A stretch of DNA of 64,000 nucleotides from the NCBI GenBank assembly GCA_037178675.1, contig JAYMGJ010000373.1:62001-126000 (forward strand), read 5' to 3'. Every line of letters begins with the position of its first letter. The first letter of the stretch is position 1. Both the position numbers and the translations under genes were made by a program. Source of the stretch: Scleroderma bovista (Eukaryota > Basidiomycota > Agaricomycetes > Boletales > Sclerodermataceae). Under the pieces are notes generated by a model that saw only the letters and a program-made list of their open reading frames with translations, was not told where the DNA came from and searched no databases. Shown in pieces: positions 10,526 through 21,900 of the stretch.

Positions 10526-13500
10526 TCAACTCCCCCCAGATCCACCAAGTCCCAGCATCTGACAGAACTCCCTCACCTTGGGTGTAGTCAACGGTTTGGT
10601 GAGCAAATCAGCTGCCTGTTGAGTGGTAGGGACGAATGAAGGGGTGATAGCCTGTTCCTGGACCGCATCTCGAAGCCAGTAGTAGCAAAGGTCCAGCTGC
10701 TTCATCCTGCCATGGTGTTCTGGGTTCTTGGCCACAGAAATCGCAGATTGGTTGTCAATGAGCAGAGAGGAGGCGCCAGGAACGGGAATACCAAGCTCAT
10801 GCATCAGATTGCGCATCCATTTGATTTCCTTGCCTGCTTGGACAGCTGCCATATACTCAGCTTCAGTAGTAGACAGAGCAACGACGTTTTGCAGCTTAGA
10901 AGACCAGGAAACCGCACCAGTACCCATCTTGACCACATATCCACCAGTGGAGCGACCAGTATCCTTGCATCCGCCATGGTCTGCATCAGAGAAGGTGATA
11001 AAGGTCTCAGGTTGCGAGGGATCAGGAGAATAGGTGATAGAGTAGTCAAGGGTAGCCTTAATATAGCGCAGGAGGTGTTTGACAGCGAGCCAGTGGGTCC
11101 AGCCAGGATTGGAGTTGAATCTAGCCAATACTCCGACAGTGTAGGCGATATCTGGACGAGTTGTGGTAGCAAGGTACATCAGAGCACCAACAGCAGAGAG
11201 ATAAGGAGTCTGACGCATAGTTTCGGCTTCCTGAGCGTTCTGGGGGCTCTGAGTGCGAGAGAGGCGAAGGCCAGGTTCCATGGGAGTGGAGATGGGCTTA
11301 CAGTCAGCCATACCAAACCTGTCCAGGACATCGAGGCAATACTGCCTTTGGGAGAGTGAGATAGAGCGCTTGGAACGATCCCTGTCGATTTTGATGCCTA
11401 GAAGCTGAGTAGTAGGCCCCAGATCGCGGATTTTGAAGTGCTGGGTGAGCTGGGCGATGAAAGACTGGATGGCATGTTCAGATTTCGAGGCTAGAGTCAT
11501 ATCATCGACAAAGACAGGGAGAATGATAGTTACACCATCCTTGGAGTAGATATAGATGCTGGCATCGGAGTAGGTCTGCCTGAAGTCAAGGGACTCGAGC
11601 ACAGAGCGCATCTTCTTGTTCCAGCGGTTTCCGCCCTGTTTGCTGCCATAGATAGCCTTCTGAAGCAGACACACCTTTGCTTTTGGATCTCCCTCCACAA
11701 AGCCTTCTGGTTGCGCCATATAGACCTCACAGTCCATTTCCCCATTGAGGTAGGCATGAGAGACGTCGAGAGAGTGCAGGTGGAGGTCCTGGAGAGCTGC
11801 AAGCGCGAGGATAACCCGTATGGAGGAAAGGCGAACAGTAGGAGCGAAGACTTCGAGGTAATCGAATCCAGGACGCTGGTTGTAGCCCTTGGCCACCAAT
11901 CGAGCCTTGTAGCGATCCACAGAGCCATCTGCGTTGCGCTTCACCTTGAATACCCACTTTGAACCGATGACCTTACTCCCAGCAGGTCTAGGAACAAGTG
12001 TCCAAGTACCATTACTCTGGTGCGCTGCCAGCTCCTCCAAAGCGGCCTGTCTCCACTTCTCAGCATCAGGACGAGTAAGAGCCTCTGCAAATGTGAGTGG
12101 CTCATCAGGGAGAGATGCAGACATAGCCAATTCATCATCACTGTCCTCCATCTCATCTGGTTCATCGAGCTGCGCAGGGGAGAGCTTCCACCACTCTCTA
12201 GGCTTCTGTCTGTTGCGCATAGGCAGTCTGGCACCGATTCCGACGGGACTAGAAGGTCTGGGACGTGGTTCTGGGGATGGAGTGCGCACAGGAGGCGCAG
12301 GAGCTACATCTGGAACAGCAGGAGGTTCTGGATTAGCAGGTATAGGTACAGGCTCCCCCCCATGATCCAGTACCTCATTGCAATCGCTCTCAGAGTCCAG
12401 AGTCGCACCAGGGTTGTAGTATGCAACAGGGGGCGAAGGTGGGACAACAGCAGGAGCAGTAGGGGGAGGCTGGGAGGGTAAGGGCGATCTTTTTGACATA
12501 GGGAAGTACCTTTCGTCGAAATCAGCCCTTTCAGAGATTAGAGTACGCTTGGAGGTAGGATTATAGAACTTCCAGCCTTTGTAACCCTCAGGATAGCCTA
12601 GAAAGACGCATTTCTCCATGTGGGACTCCAGAGGGCGCCTCTTGTCCTTCTGCACATGCACATAGGCAGTACAGCCCCAAACTCGAAGGTGGGACACATC
12701 AGGCTTGCACCCATGCCACAGTTCATAGGGAGTAGCATCCTTGATGGCCTCAGTAGGGCACCTGTTCCAGACATGAACTAGTGAGGCAAGACAGTCGCCC
12801 CAGAAACCTTTGGCAAGGCCAGACTCGTCCAACATCGCAGTAATCCGCTCGCATAGAACCCTATTAGCACGCTCTGCAACTCCATTCTGCTGGGGTCGAT
12901 TCCTGACAGTATGCTGGCGAAGAATGCCACATTGGGTCGTGAAATCGATGAAAGCGTTGCTCATATACTCCCCTCCCTTGTCATCGCGCAGGATCTTGAT
13001 TTTTCGCTCGCTCTGGTTCTCAGCAAAGGCCTTGAACGTCTTGAAGGCCTCAAAAGCTTGGGACTTGGCCTTCAGAGGCATAACAAAGCGAAATCTCGAA
13101 TAATCGTCGATGAAAGTGATCCAGTATCGATACCCAGACATGGAGAGGTGGCCTACATCGTGGACGTCGCTATGGACGAGTTCCAGAGGTCTGGAGGCGC
13201 GCCAAGAAGAGCTAGGGAAGGGGTTGGCATGCATCTTACCAGCCAGGCAGGGTTCACAGATAGGATCTGGGGCAGTCTTCGAGTCTATAGCCATACCAGT
13301 GACCAGATTGTGACGCAGTAGGGCCTTCACATCGGCCAGGTGGTGGTGGGCAAGTCTCCTATGCCAGAGGTCGAGATCTAGAGGAGTAGTGGTAGCTGCA
13401 GACGCAAATTCGACCAGTGGGGCAGTTTCTCCATCCAGAAAAGCACAGTTGGTGTTCCCAATGTTTGCCACGAAGAGGACAGGTCCAGGAGGTCGTCTGA

Positions 13501-14758
13501 AGGCCATCTGCGTCGCATTGATGCTCACAAGGAAGCCCTTACTTCGACACAAGTATAGCACAGAGAGTAAATTATTCCTGAGATCAGGGACATGCAGGAC
13601 GTTGGTAAACTCGACAGGGCGCTGCTTCCTCCCTCCAATGATTGGTACAAAGACTACAGACCCCACCCCAGCTGAATAGACGACCTTGTTGTCTGCCAAC
13701 TTCACAGGGACGCATTTTGGAGTATAATTGCGCATCCAGTGGCGATGGGGGGTCATATGAGCAGTGGCCCCAGTGTCTGCATTCCAATGGACGTCAGCAT
13801 CGAGTTGGAGGGGATACAGAGGAGAGGAGGGATCAAAGGAACGAAGACTTGCATTGCCAGCGAACTCCATGGCCTGGGAAGCGGACTGGGAGCCAGAGGA
13901 CGACTCAGCAGGTGGCTGGGAAGAGCTAGACGCATCAGACGCTTGATTTGCGGCGTTACCACCCTTCTTAGTGCGCTTAGACTTCTGGGAAAGGTAGTTG
14001 GACTTAGCCTTGACCAGGTTCTGGCACTTATGGACACAGTGGTTCGAGTACTCGCAGAAAGAGCACGAAACAGAGGGGGGACACTTGCAAGTGCTGCCAG
14101 AGGCGAATAGGACAGCCTCGGACGCAGTAGTCGACTCAGGACGTCGCATGCGCTGTAGTTCCTCCGCTAGGAAGGCCTCCTTGAGCTTGTCCTTCTCCAA
14201 GGACTGGAAGAGGAGCAAAGAAGATGCAAAGTGAGAGTATTCATCGCCTAAGGAGCGCACCATAGCCATGCAAATGAGCTCATTATCCAGGTCCTTCATG
14301 GTATAAGGGCTGGAGGCGTCCTTGGGGCGAAGCTGCTGGATCTTGGACATAGAGTCCTCAATCCTGGCGATGAGGGAGGTCAGGGACTCGTCCTGCTTCT
14401 TCCTAATCGAAAAGAAGTCGTCCCAGGCGTTGAAGCGGGCTCCAGGACGCTGTTGCAGGTGGATGGACTCGAGGGTGGACCAAATCTGCGCAGGGTGGTC
14501 TTGGACAGCATCTATATGGGTCCTTTGTTCAGCAGAAAGCGATAGGTAGAGTTGGCCAGCAGCCTTGTCCGCTCTAAGGTCCCACTTAGTCTGGAGGTCA
14601 GACTGGGAGTCATCAGGGCGCTTCTCAGCACCACTGACAATAGTCCAGAGGCCCTTGGTACGCAGAAAAGCCTTCATTTCCCCCTTCCAGGTCGAGTAGT
14701 TTGAGGAGGAGAGTTTTGGGAAGGAGGGGGTCGATGAACTGATAGACTCATCAGCCAT
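10526..14758 (-). CDS. Copia C1-A gag-pol polyprotein, intact
   Basis: A single 1410-residue frame starting MADESISSS encodes the whole Ty1/copia polyprotein in the order gag, protease, integrase, reverse transcriptase, RNase H. Visible landmarks are a UBN2-like gag region (residues 20-200), a CX2CX4HX4C zinc knuckle (near 230-245) and protease DTGA (near 328). The integrase catalytic residues lie in HSDV (near 531), DDKGGEY (near 591) and NGVAERAN (near 625). The RT core is FVDDM (near 1083), and RNase H shows STTEAEY (near 1296) and the final ADLLTKPLT block. Length and order are typical of copia. The matching element at 24150-28382 has exactly the same length. Its 3' LTR is a normal C1 LTR, but the LTR at its 5' end is LTR-t, so transcription from this copy would depend on a foreign promoter. 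Confidence 0.95.
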   Translation of the reverse strand: MADESISSSTPSFPKLSSSNYSTWKGEMKAFLRTKGLWTIVSGAEKRPDDSQSDLQTKWDLRADKAAGQLYLSLSAEQRTHIDAVQDHPAQIWSTLESIHLQQRPGARFNAWDDFFSIRKKQDESLTSLIARIEDSMSKIQQLRPKDASSPYTMKDLDNELICMAMVRSLGDEYSHFASSLLLFQSLEKDKLKEAFLAEELQRMRRPESTTASEAVLFASGSTCKCPPSVSCSFCEYSNHCVHKCQNLVKAKSNYLSQKSKRTKKGGNAANQASDASSSSQPPAESSSGSQSASQAMEFAGNASLRSFDPSSPLYPLQLDADVHWNADTGATAHMTPHRHWMRNYTPKCVPVKLADNKVVYSAGVGSVVFVPIIGGRKQRPVEFTNVLHVPDLRNNLLSVLYLCRSKGFLVSINATQMAFRRPPGPVLFVANIGNTNCAFLDGETAPLVEFASAATTTPLDLDLWHRRLAHHHLADVKALLRHNLVTGMAIDSKTAPDPICEPCLAGKMHANPFPSSSWRASRPLELVHSDVHDVGHLSMSGYRYWITFIDDYSRFRFVMPLKAKSQAFEAFKTFKAFAENQSERKIKILRDDKGGEYMSNAFIDFTTQCGILRQHTVRNRPQQNGVAERANRVLCERITAMLDESGLAKGFWGDCLASLVHVWNRCPTEAIKDATPYELWHGCKPDVSHLRVWGCTAYVHVQKDKRRPLESHMEKCVFLGYPEGYKGWKFYNPTSKRTLISERADFDERYFPMSKRSPLPSQPPPTAPAVVPPSPPVAYYNPGATLDSESDCNEVLDHGGEPVPIPANPEPPAVPDVAPAPPVRTPSPEPRPRPSSPVGIGARLPMRNRQKPREWWKLSPAQLDEPDEMEDSDDELAMSASLPDEPLTFAEALTRPDAEKWRQAALEELAAHQSNGTWTLVPRPAGSKVIGSKWVFKVKRNADGSVDRYKARLVAKGYNQRPGFDYLEVFAPTVRLSSIRVILALAALQDLHLHSLDVSHAYLNGEMDCEVYMAQPEGFVEGDPKAKVCLLQKAIYGSKQGGNRWNKKMRSVLESLDFRQTYSDASIYIYSKDGVTIILPVFVDDMTLASKSEHAIQSFIAQLTQHFKIRDLGPTTQLLGIKIDRDRSKRSISLSQRQYCLDVLDRFGMADCKPISTPMEPGLRLSRTQSPQNAQEAETMRQTPYLSAVGALMYLATTTRPDIAYTVGVLARFNSNPGWTHWLAVKHLLRYIKATLDYSITYSPDPSQPETFITFSDADHGGCKDTGRSTGGYVVKMGTGAVSWSSKLQNVVALSTTEAEYMAAVQAGKEIKWMRNLMHELGIPVPGASSLLIDNQSAISVAKNPEHHGRMKQLDLCYYWLRDAVQEQAITPSFVPTTQQAADLLTKPLTTPKVREFCQMLGLGGSGGS

Positions 14759-14909
14759 GAGGACAGGAATGGACTGAGGATGCGATGGGAAGACTAGAGA
14801 GCGAGTTCTGAGGCTGGAACAGAGAGAAGGAGTGTGGAAATCGATGTAGCAGGAGTAAAAAGTCGCGCAGGAGCAGGAAGGCGGTCTAAGAGGTAGTCCT
14901 AAAGTTCCT

Positions 14910-14929
14910 GGAGCGCGGGGCTCATAACC
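14910..14929 (-). promoter_or_regulatory. Primer-binding site of C1-A (half tRNA-iMet)
   Basis: On the minus strand GGTTATGAGCC follows the LTR end without a gap. Its complement contains GGCTCATAACC, the anticodon arm (CAT) of initiator tRNA-Met, rather than a tRNA 3' end. Use of an internal tRNA-iMet fragment is known for Drosophila copia. Confidence 0.75.
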
Positions 14930-15104
14930 TGTTAAAAGTAATGTGACCAGACAGGGAATTGAACCCTAGACCTCCTAGGTCTATACCAGGTGCTCTAACC
15001 ACTGAGCTATATGGTCAAGGGTACATGGCTTACTTGGGGGGGTTTAACCCAAGTACTAGCTTGAGAACTAGTGAGGTGAGGTGCTGAGACTACACCACTC
15101 AACA
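14930..15104 (-). mobile_element. tRNA-bearing LTR (LTR-t), right copy, in 5' LTR position of C1-A
   Basis: A 175-bp near-identical copy of 9858-10030. On the minus strand it ends TTTTAACA immediately before the C1-A primer site, exactly where a C1 LTR ought to end. It has therefore replaced the copia 5' LTR at base resolution. The bases outside the two LTR-t copies (GACCA left, ATGCA right) are not an obvious TSD. Confidence 0.7.
14945..15016 (-). tRNA. tRNA-like gene inside LTR-t, right copy
   Basis: Same 72-nt cloverleaf, A and B boxes and unusual A33 as the copy at 9873-9944; I saw no base difference between the two. Confidence 0.65.
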
Positions 15105-15422
15105 ATGCACCAGACAGTGCTCCAGCTCCCTGAGTGTCGCTTTAACTAGCTTGATGCTGTGGACCACAGTGAGCTCCTAGCTGAGCCCCTACACAGCCAC
15201 AAGGTGAAGTCCATCGTCAACTTGCGCCAGACAGTGAGCTCCTAGTTGAGCACCTGTACTGCCACAGGCAAAGTTTGTTGATGACTTGCACTGGCATGAC
15301 CTAGTCATGAGTTAGCTGTTGACAGAAGTGCTTTCACTAGCACTCAGGTGTTTCTTCTTTTCCTACTTGTCCATTGTCACATTCACCTGCTGACTCTGTT
15401 GACTCCCAACAGAACAGCACCA
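15105..15422 (+). other. Leader or LTR region of copia C2
   Basis: The interval precedes the C2 gag start. It contains imperfect internal repeats of CAGTGAGCTCCTAG (near 15167 and 15234) and of CACCAGACAGTG-type words, and a TGTTGACAG near 15317. It probably includes the end of the C2 5' LTR and the untranslated leader, but no second copy is present in the window to fix the boundaries. Confidence 0.35.
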
Positions 15423-16320
15423 TGTCCAGCGCTCTCGACAAAATGGTCCCCCTCTTCACTGGCTCCAACTGGCAGCAGTGGCATACTGCCATGCAAGCCT
15501 ACCTCTGGGCCCAGGTCCAATGGTTTGTTTCCTCAACCACTCAACCCGCTGATAGCCACAATGACCAAAAGGACTGTGATGATAACACCGAGAGAGCGCT
15601 TGAAAACATCACCTTGCGCCTTGCCCCCTTGATCCAGGTTGCCATCGCAAATCTCAACAGCATTAAGGATGTCTGGGACTACCTGAAAAAGAACTTCAGT
15701 GCCCCTAGTATCAGTTCCACCTATGCTGAGCTTAGTAAGCTCCTGGCCACCAATATTTCCACTGGCTCCCATCCCGCTCCCATGATTATGAAGTTGCTTA
15801 GTCACTTCACCTATCTCAAGGATGCTGGCTTTGAGTTCCCTGCCCCTGTGCAGGTGATGATTATTCTTTGCAGGCTCCCTCCCACCATGGAGGTTGTAGC
15901 TCAGATAATCAGCCAGACATCGCCTGATGAGATCATGAATCTCAAGCCTGACGGGATCGTCAAGGCTGCCACGCTCTCTTTTGAGCAGAAAGGCGCCTCC
16001 TCTCGTGCTGGCAGTAAGGGCCCCCAGGCCAATAAGCTTAGCACTGTGAAGTGCAAGCTGGCTGACCCCAAATTCACCCAGCAGCAGCAGCAAGGCAGGT
16101 CTAACGGTGGCACAAGCAGAAACACTCCTGCCCAAGGACAGGGTGACCGCACTCGACACGGTGGCAAGAAGGCTCGCGCTCGCCATGAGAATGCCCAACA
16201 GGCTGCCTTTGCCACATATGTCCACTACAATGGATCAGAGCCCACCGTCGACCCTCACACTCTGGCTCACACCCCCGGTGCTGCCCACTACGCCCCCCCA
16301 CATTCAATAATACTATCAAG
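15423..16320 (+). pseudogene. Copia C2 gag region
   Basis: From ATG at 15423 (MSSALDKMVPLFTGSNWQQW) the frame encodes a copia-type gag with the UBN2-like signature: FTGSNWQQWHTAMQAYL at the start, then a KDVWDYL helix near residue 80. A Gln-rich, basic tail follows near 16080-16190. The product would form the virus-like particle shell. A frame change near 16300, in a C-rich run, separates it from the protease frame. The family is distinct from C1, with only distant similarity. It is the oldest copia in the window and is split by C1 insertions farther on. Confidence 0.75.
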
Positions 16321-17865
16321 GCCTTTGATTTGGCACACCATCTGGGGGTAGAGCCCTTCTGCCAGACCATCTGCACCCTTGACCAAGTCGTGTTGATGGC
16401 AAGTGCAAACCTGGACCAGCCCAAGGCCAGTCCCTCCTCGCTGAAGCACCCTCGTCTTGAGGAGTGCATCACCATGTATGAGGAGGATGCCATCTCCCTT
16501 GGGGATGAAGAGCCCTTCACTCATGAACTGTTCACTGATGATGAGTTCAATGAGATCAATGCAATGGTCCTCGACCGCTACAATGCAACATCAATGGTGA
16601 TGGGCATGGAGGCCAGCCTCTTCAGGCAAGTACCTTCTGCACACATGCTGATCGACACTGAAACGCTCCCTTTACATGTGTGCTACACGCTGTCACTGTA
16701 TATAGTGAGTAGTACCTACAATATGTTGTGTTGTGTCCCCTCGAGCAATGCATATATCTGTTCCTGTTCGAATGATGCATGCTGTGCTGGCTGTAAGGGA
16801 AAAATAGTTGACAATAGTGAATTATCTGGTGCCTTCTGGCTTCTAGACTCTGGTGCATCACGCCACTTCATTGGTGACATAGACAATTTCGCCTCCTATA
16901 ATGTGCTAAAGCGAGTGCACTACGCCAAAACAGCTAATGGTGTAGCACTAATTGCTGGCATTGGCACGGTATTACTCTGGTGCCTAGAACACAACTCTGC
17001 GGATGAGAAAGTTATCACACTCACCCAAGTGCTCCATATGCCAGGTGCTACTGCACACCTTATTTCTATGGGCGAAATACTCCAGCGTAACTACAAAGTC
17101 ACTGGTGATAAGAGAGGCATTAGCCTCATTCATAAAGCTGAATGTCTATGGTTTGGGCCAGACCCAGAAGATGATTGCAACATCATTTTCAGGATTAGAT
17201 CTATTATGCCCCTTTGCTCCAAAGCTGCAGCAATTACGGCTGCCAAAGATTTCCTCGAAATGGTTTGCATCCAGCATGATACACACGTGATTGGATGGAT
17301 GTCTGATGCTGGCGGAGAATATAAATCTGATCTGTTTGATCAAGCACTCCTTGAGAAAGGAATTAAAATATATCAAAGTGCTCCAAGAACCCCCATGCAG
17401 AATGGCCATGCTGAGCGTTTAGGGTGCACTCTCATGGATAAAGCTGAGTCTATGTGGCATCAAGCCTGCATCCCTGACTCCTGGTGGGAATTTGCATTCA
17501 CTCATGCAATGCACATTTACAACCATACTCCAGTAGCTCGCCTGCAATGGTGCACCCCCCATGAAATGCTTAAGGGGGAGATGCCTAACATTGACCACCT
17601 CCATGTATTTGGCTGTGGAGCCTTTGTCTACCTCTGAGCCTCGGCTAGAGCAAATAAGATGGCTCCCAAGTCAGAGCTTATGACTTATATCGGTGTTGAC
17701 CTTGGCAATGAGTGCAACTTCTTGTTTATGCACTCCATCAATGCAGTATTTACCTCTGCTCACACCGTCTTTGATAAGTGTCACTTCCCCCGCTGCCCGA
17801 AGAACAGGTGTGAACCTCTCGAGAACCCTTTTGGAAGACTAAATCCAAAACCTACCACTGATTGA
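16321..17865 (+). pseudogene. Copia C2 protease-integrase region
   Basis: Protease is recognisable by LLDSGASRHF (near 16843). Integrase C-terminal parts follow: SDAGGEY with the second catalytic Asp (near 17300), PMQNGHAERL with the catalytic Glu (near 17395), then HVFGCGAFVYL. The zinc-binding HHCC domain and the first catalytic Asp are missing between about 17215 and 17240, an internal deletion. The frame stops at TGA 17635-17637 and continues in the same frame to about 17865. A decayed acidic linker lies at 17866-18100. Non-functional. Confidence 0.8.
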
Positions 17866-18156
17866 CCAGGGAATCCCCCTGATGATATCAACAGTGATGA
17901 CAATGTGGAACACAACCATGGCTACCCACACCCCCAAGCACAGGATGATGATCTAAAGCATGAGGAACCAGAGGCTCCTGAGGAAGAGCCTAATCAAATA
18001 AATCCTCCCGTATACCATCTCCAGTGCCTCCACTGGCACCAAGAACACCTTCACTGGTGAGAAATCTGCCACCTCTGGCACTGCAGTGCCCTGGCCGAGC
18101 TGAATGCCACCAGAATGTACTGTGACCCCCTGCAGTGAATATCCCTGCCCACCCCC

Positions 18157-18442
18157 AACATGAACATAGAGCACCATTGCACCCTGGTAATGTGTATGGT
18201 GAGTGGCGACATCCCACCAAGGTATGGCAAGCTCGACAAAGAGATTTACATGGAACAACCCAAAGGGTTTGCAGTTTCTGGGCAAGAGTGCAAAGTGCTC
18301 CACCTCTGGCATGCCCTCTATGGCCTTAAACAGGCTGGCCTAGCTTGGTGGTGCACACTTGATGAGTTTCCTACAGCACTTTGCAAAAGTATGTGGAAAC
18401 TGTGTTTGACGTGTTTCACTCTTTCGGGAGCTGCTGACAAGG
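18157..18442 (+). pseudogene. Copia C2 reverse transcriptase, N-terminal fragment
   Basis: The frame contains EIYMEQPKGF and LYGLKQAGLAWW, the classic copia RT segment before the catalytic Asp pair. The FVDD core itself is absent: sequence leaves the element at about 18443, and C2 resumes only at 23107, downstream of that motif. The intervening rearrangement therefore also deleted part of C2. Confidence 0.75.
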
Positions 18443-18728
18443 ACCCCAGAAGTATCTAAGGTAGAAAAATAATGTATGACAGTAGCCTTGTGTGATAGAC
18501 TCCAGCATGTTGTTACCTTCTCCTCCTCAGGACTCTGAGGATGAGCATGTATTTTCTGTTTCCCTGACAGTCTATTCTAAAATCAAGAAAGTGACCATGG
18601 AAAAAACCACTTCAAAAGAAGAAAAATCCATAAAGACAAAGGAACTCATCTTTCCTATCAATGAATCCAACCATCTTGACTTCTTGCAAAGCATACTCCT
18701 CAAACATGGACAAAAGAGTTATGAAATG
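18443..18728 (+). other. Foreign fragment with open frame
   Basis: This piece is neither C2 nor C1. A frame from 18492 runs to the LTR at 18729 and reads as a soluble, lysine-rich domain ending KELIFPINESNHLDFLQSIL then LKHGQKSYEM. I do not recognise a named family. The preceding TCCTCCTCAG near 18530 could be a splice acceptor, so it may be one exon of a captured gene or of another transposon. Confidence 0.3.
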
Positions 18729-18930
18729 TTGATATTGAGTGTTTGTGCACTCTGGTGGTGTTGTGTGGCACATTTGCAGTGATTACTTCAGCTGTTTCCT
18801 TTCCAGGTTGATCAGGTGATTTGTGGCTTTTGTATTACACTTTTTTTCCTTTTTTGCTTTGTTTGTATAGTTGAAATTTACGTGCCCAGAGTCTCTTCTC
18901 TTTAGGCTCTGACACTGGGCATAAGGTCTG
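18729..18930 (+). mobile_element. Truncated copia C1 LTR, plus orientation
   Basis: Starts TGTTGATATTGAG and matches the C1 LTR for 202 bp, then stops after AAGGTCTG where the minus-strand LTR of C1-C begins. The missing last 77 bp do not reappear on the far side of C1-C, so this is not a simple nested insertion. Confidence 0.8.
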
Positions 18931-21900
18931 TGTTCAAATAAACCACAAAGGAGGACACTTGTGCCCAGTGTCAATTATGAGGAGAGCTACAGATTACAGA
19001 CCTTGTGCCCAGTGTCAGAGACTGAAGAGAAAGGACTCTGGGCATGAAAATTTCAACTACACAAACAAAGCAAACAAGGAAAAACAGTGTAACACAAAAG
19101 CCACAAATCACCTGATCAACCTGGAAAGGAAACACCTCAAGTAATCACTGCAAATGCGCCACACAACACCACAAGAGTGCACAAACATTCAATATCAACA
19201 CTTCCCCCTGATTGTGCATCTCTGCAAATCACTAACTCCCCCCAGATCCACCAAGTCCCAGCATCTGACAAAACTCCCTCACCTTGGGTGTAGTCAATGG
19301 TTTGGTGAGCAGATCAGCAGCCTGTTGAGTGGTAGGGACGAATGAAGGTGTGATAGCCTGTTCCTGGACCGCATCTCGAAGCCAGTAGTAGCAAAGATCT
19401 AGCTGTTTCATCCTGCCATGGTGTTCTGGGTTCTTGGCCACAGAAATCGCAGATTGGTTGTCAATGAGCAGAGAGGAGGCGCCAGGAAGGGGAATACCAA
19501 GCTCATGCATCAGATTGCGCATCCATTTGATTTCCTTGCCTGCTTGGACAGCTGCCATATACTCAGCTTCAGTAGTAGACAGAGCAACGACGTTTTGCAG
19601 CTTAGAAGACCAGGAAACCGCACCAGTGCCCATCTTGACCACATATCCACCAGTAGAGCGGCCAGTATCCTTGCATCCGCCATGGTCTGCATCAGAGAAG
19701 GTGATAAAGGTCTCAGGTTGCGAGGGATCAGGAGAATAGGTGATAGAGTAGTCAAGGGTACCCTTAATATAGCGCAGGAGGTGTTTGACAGCGAGCCAGT
19801 GGGTCCAGCCAGGATTGGAGTTGAATCTAGCCAATACTCCGACAGTGTAGGCGATATCTGGACGAGTTGTGGTAGCAAGGTACATCAGAGCACCAACAGC
19901 AGAGAGATAAGGAGTCTGACGCATAGTTGCGGCTTCCTCAGCATTCTGGGGGCTCTGAGTGCGAGAGAGGCGAAGGCCAGGTTCCATGGGAGTGGAGATG
20001 GGCTTACAGTCAGCCATACCAAACCTATCAAGGATATCAAGGCAATACTGCCTTTGGGAGAGTGAAATAGAGCGCTTGGAACGATCCCTGTCAATTTTGA
20101 TGCCTAGAAGCTGAGTGGTAGGCCCCAGATCGTGGATTTTGAAGTGCTGGGTGAGTTGGGCGATGAAAGACTGGATGGCTGGTTCAGATTTCGAGGCTAG
20201 AGTCATATCATCAACGAAAACAGGGAGAATGATAGTTACACCATCCTTGGAGTAGATATAGATGCTGGCATCGGAGTAGGTCTGCCTGAAGTCAAGGGAC
20301 TCGAGCACAGATCGCATCTTCTTGTTCCAGCGGTTTCCGCCCTGTTTGCTGCCATAGATAGCTTTCTGGAGCAAACACACCTTGGCTTTGGGATCTCCCT
20401 CCACAAATCCTTCTGGTTGCACCATATAGACCTCACAGTCCATTTCCCCATTGAGGTAGGCATGAGAGACATCCAGGGAGTGCAGGTGGAGGTCCTGGAG
20501 TGCAGCAAGTGCGAGGATAACCAGACATAGCCAACTCGTCATCACTGTCCTCCATCTCATCAGGTTCATCAAGCTGCGCAGGGGAGAGCTTCCACCACTC
20601 TCTAGGTTTCTGTCTGTTGCGCATAGGCAGTCTGGCACCGATTCCGACGGGACTAGATGGTCTGGGACGTGGTTCTGGGGATGGAGTGCGCACAGGAGGC
20701 GCAGGAGCTACATCTGGAACAGCAGGAGGTTCTGGATTAGCAGGTATAGGTACAGGCTCCCCCCCATGATCCAGTACCTCATTGCAATCGCTCTCAGAGT
20801 CCAGAGTCGCACCAGGGTTGTAGTAGTCAACAGGGGGCGAAGGTGGGACAATAGCAGGAGCAGTAGGGGGAGGCTGGGATGGTAAGGGCGATCTTTTTGA
20901 CATAGGGAAGTACCTTTCGTCGAAATCAGCCCTTTCAGAGATTAGAGTACGCTTGGAGGTAGGATTATAGAACTTCCAGCCTTTGTAACCCTCAGGATAG
21001 CCTAGAAAGACGCATTTCTCCATGTGGGACTCCAGAGGGCGCCTCTTGTCGTTCTGCACATGCACATAGGCAGTACAACCCCAAACTCGAAGGTGGGAGA
21101 CATCAGGCTTGCACCCATGCCACAGTTCATAGGGAGTAGCGTCCTTTACAGCCTCAGTGGGACACCTGTTCCAGACATGGACTAGAGAGGCAAGACAGTC
21201 GCCCCAGAAGCCTTTGGCAAGTCCAGATTCGTCCAACATCGCAGTGATCCGCTCAGATAGAACCCTATTAGCACGCTCTGCAACTCCATTTTGCTGAGGT
21301 CGATTCCTGACAGTATGCTGGCGAAGAATGCCACATTGGGTCGTGAAATCGATGAAAGCATTGCTCATATACTCCCCTCCCTTGTCATCGCGCAGGATCT
21401 TGATCTTTCACTCGCTCTGGTTCTCAGCAAAGGCCTTGAACGTCTTAAAGGCCTCAAAAGCTTGTGACTTGGCCTTCAGAGGGATAACAAAGCGAAATCG
21501 CGAGTAGTCATCGATGAAAGTGACCCAGTATCGATACCCGGACATGGAGAGGTGGCCTACATCGTGGACGTCGCTATGGACAAGTTCCAGAGGTCTGGAT
21601 GCGCGCCATGAAGAGCTAGGGAAGGGGTTTGCATGCATCTTACCAGCCAAGCAGGGTTCACAGATAGGATCAGGGGCAGTCTTCGAGTCTAAAGCCATCC
21701 CAGTGACCAGATTGTGATGCAATAGGGCCTTCACATCGGCCAAGTGGTGGTGGGAAAGTCTCCTATGCCACAAGTCGAGGTCTAGAGGAGTAGTGGTAGC
21801 TGCAGACGCAAATTCGACCAGAGGGGCAGTCTCTCCATCTAGAAAGGCGCAGTTGCTGTTCCCAATGTTTGCCACAAAGAGGACAGGTCCAGGAGGTCGT

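Noticed and set aside
10712..11359. A 215-codon open frame antisense to copia RNase H, kept at 19418-20065 and 27549-28196
   Set aside because: It lies wholly opposite a strongly conserved catalytic domain, so its openness follows from sense-strand codons in recent copies. No promoter, intron or independent homology was seen.
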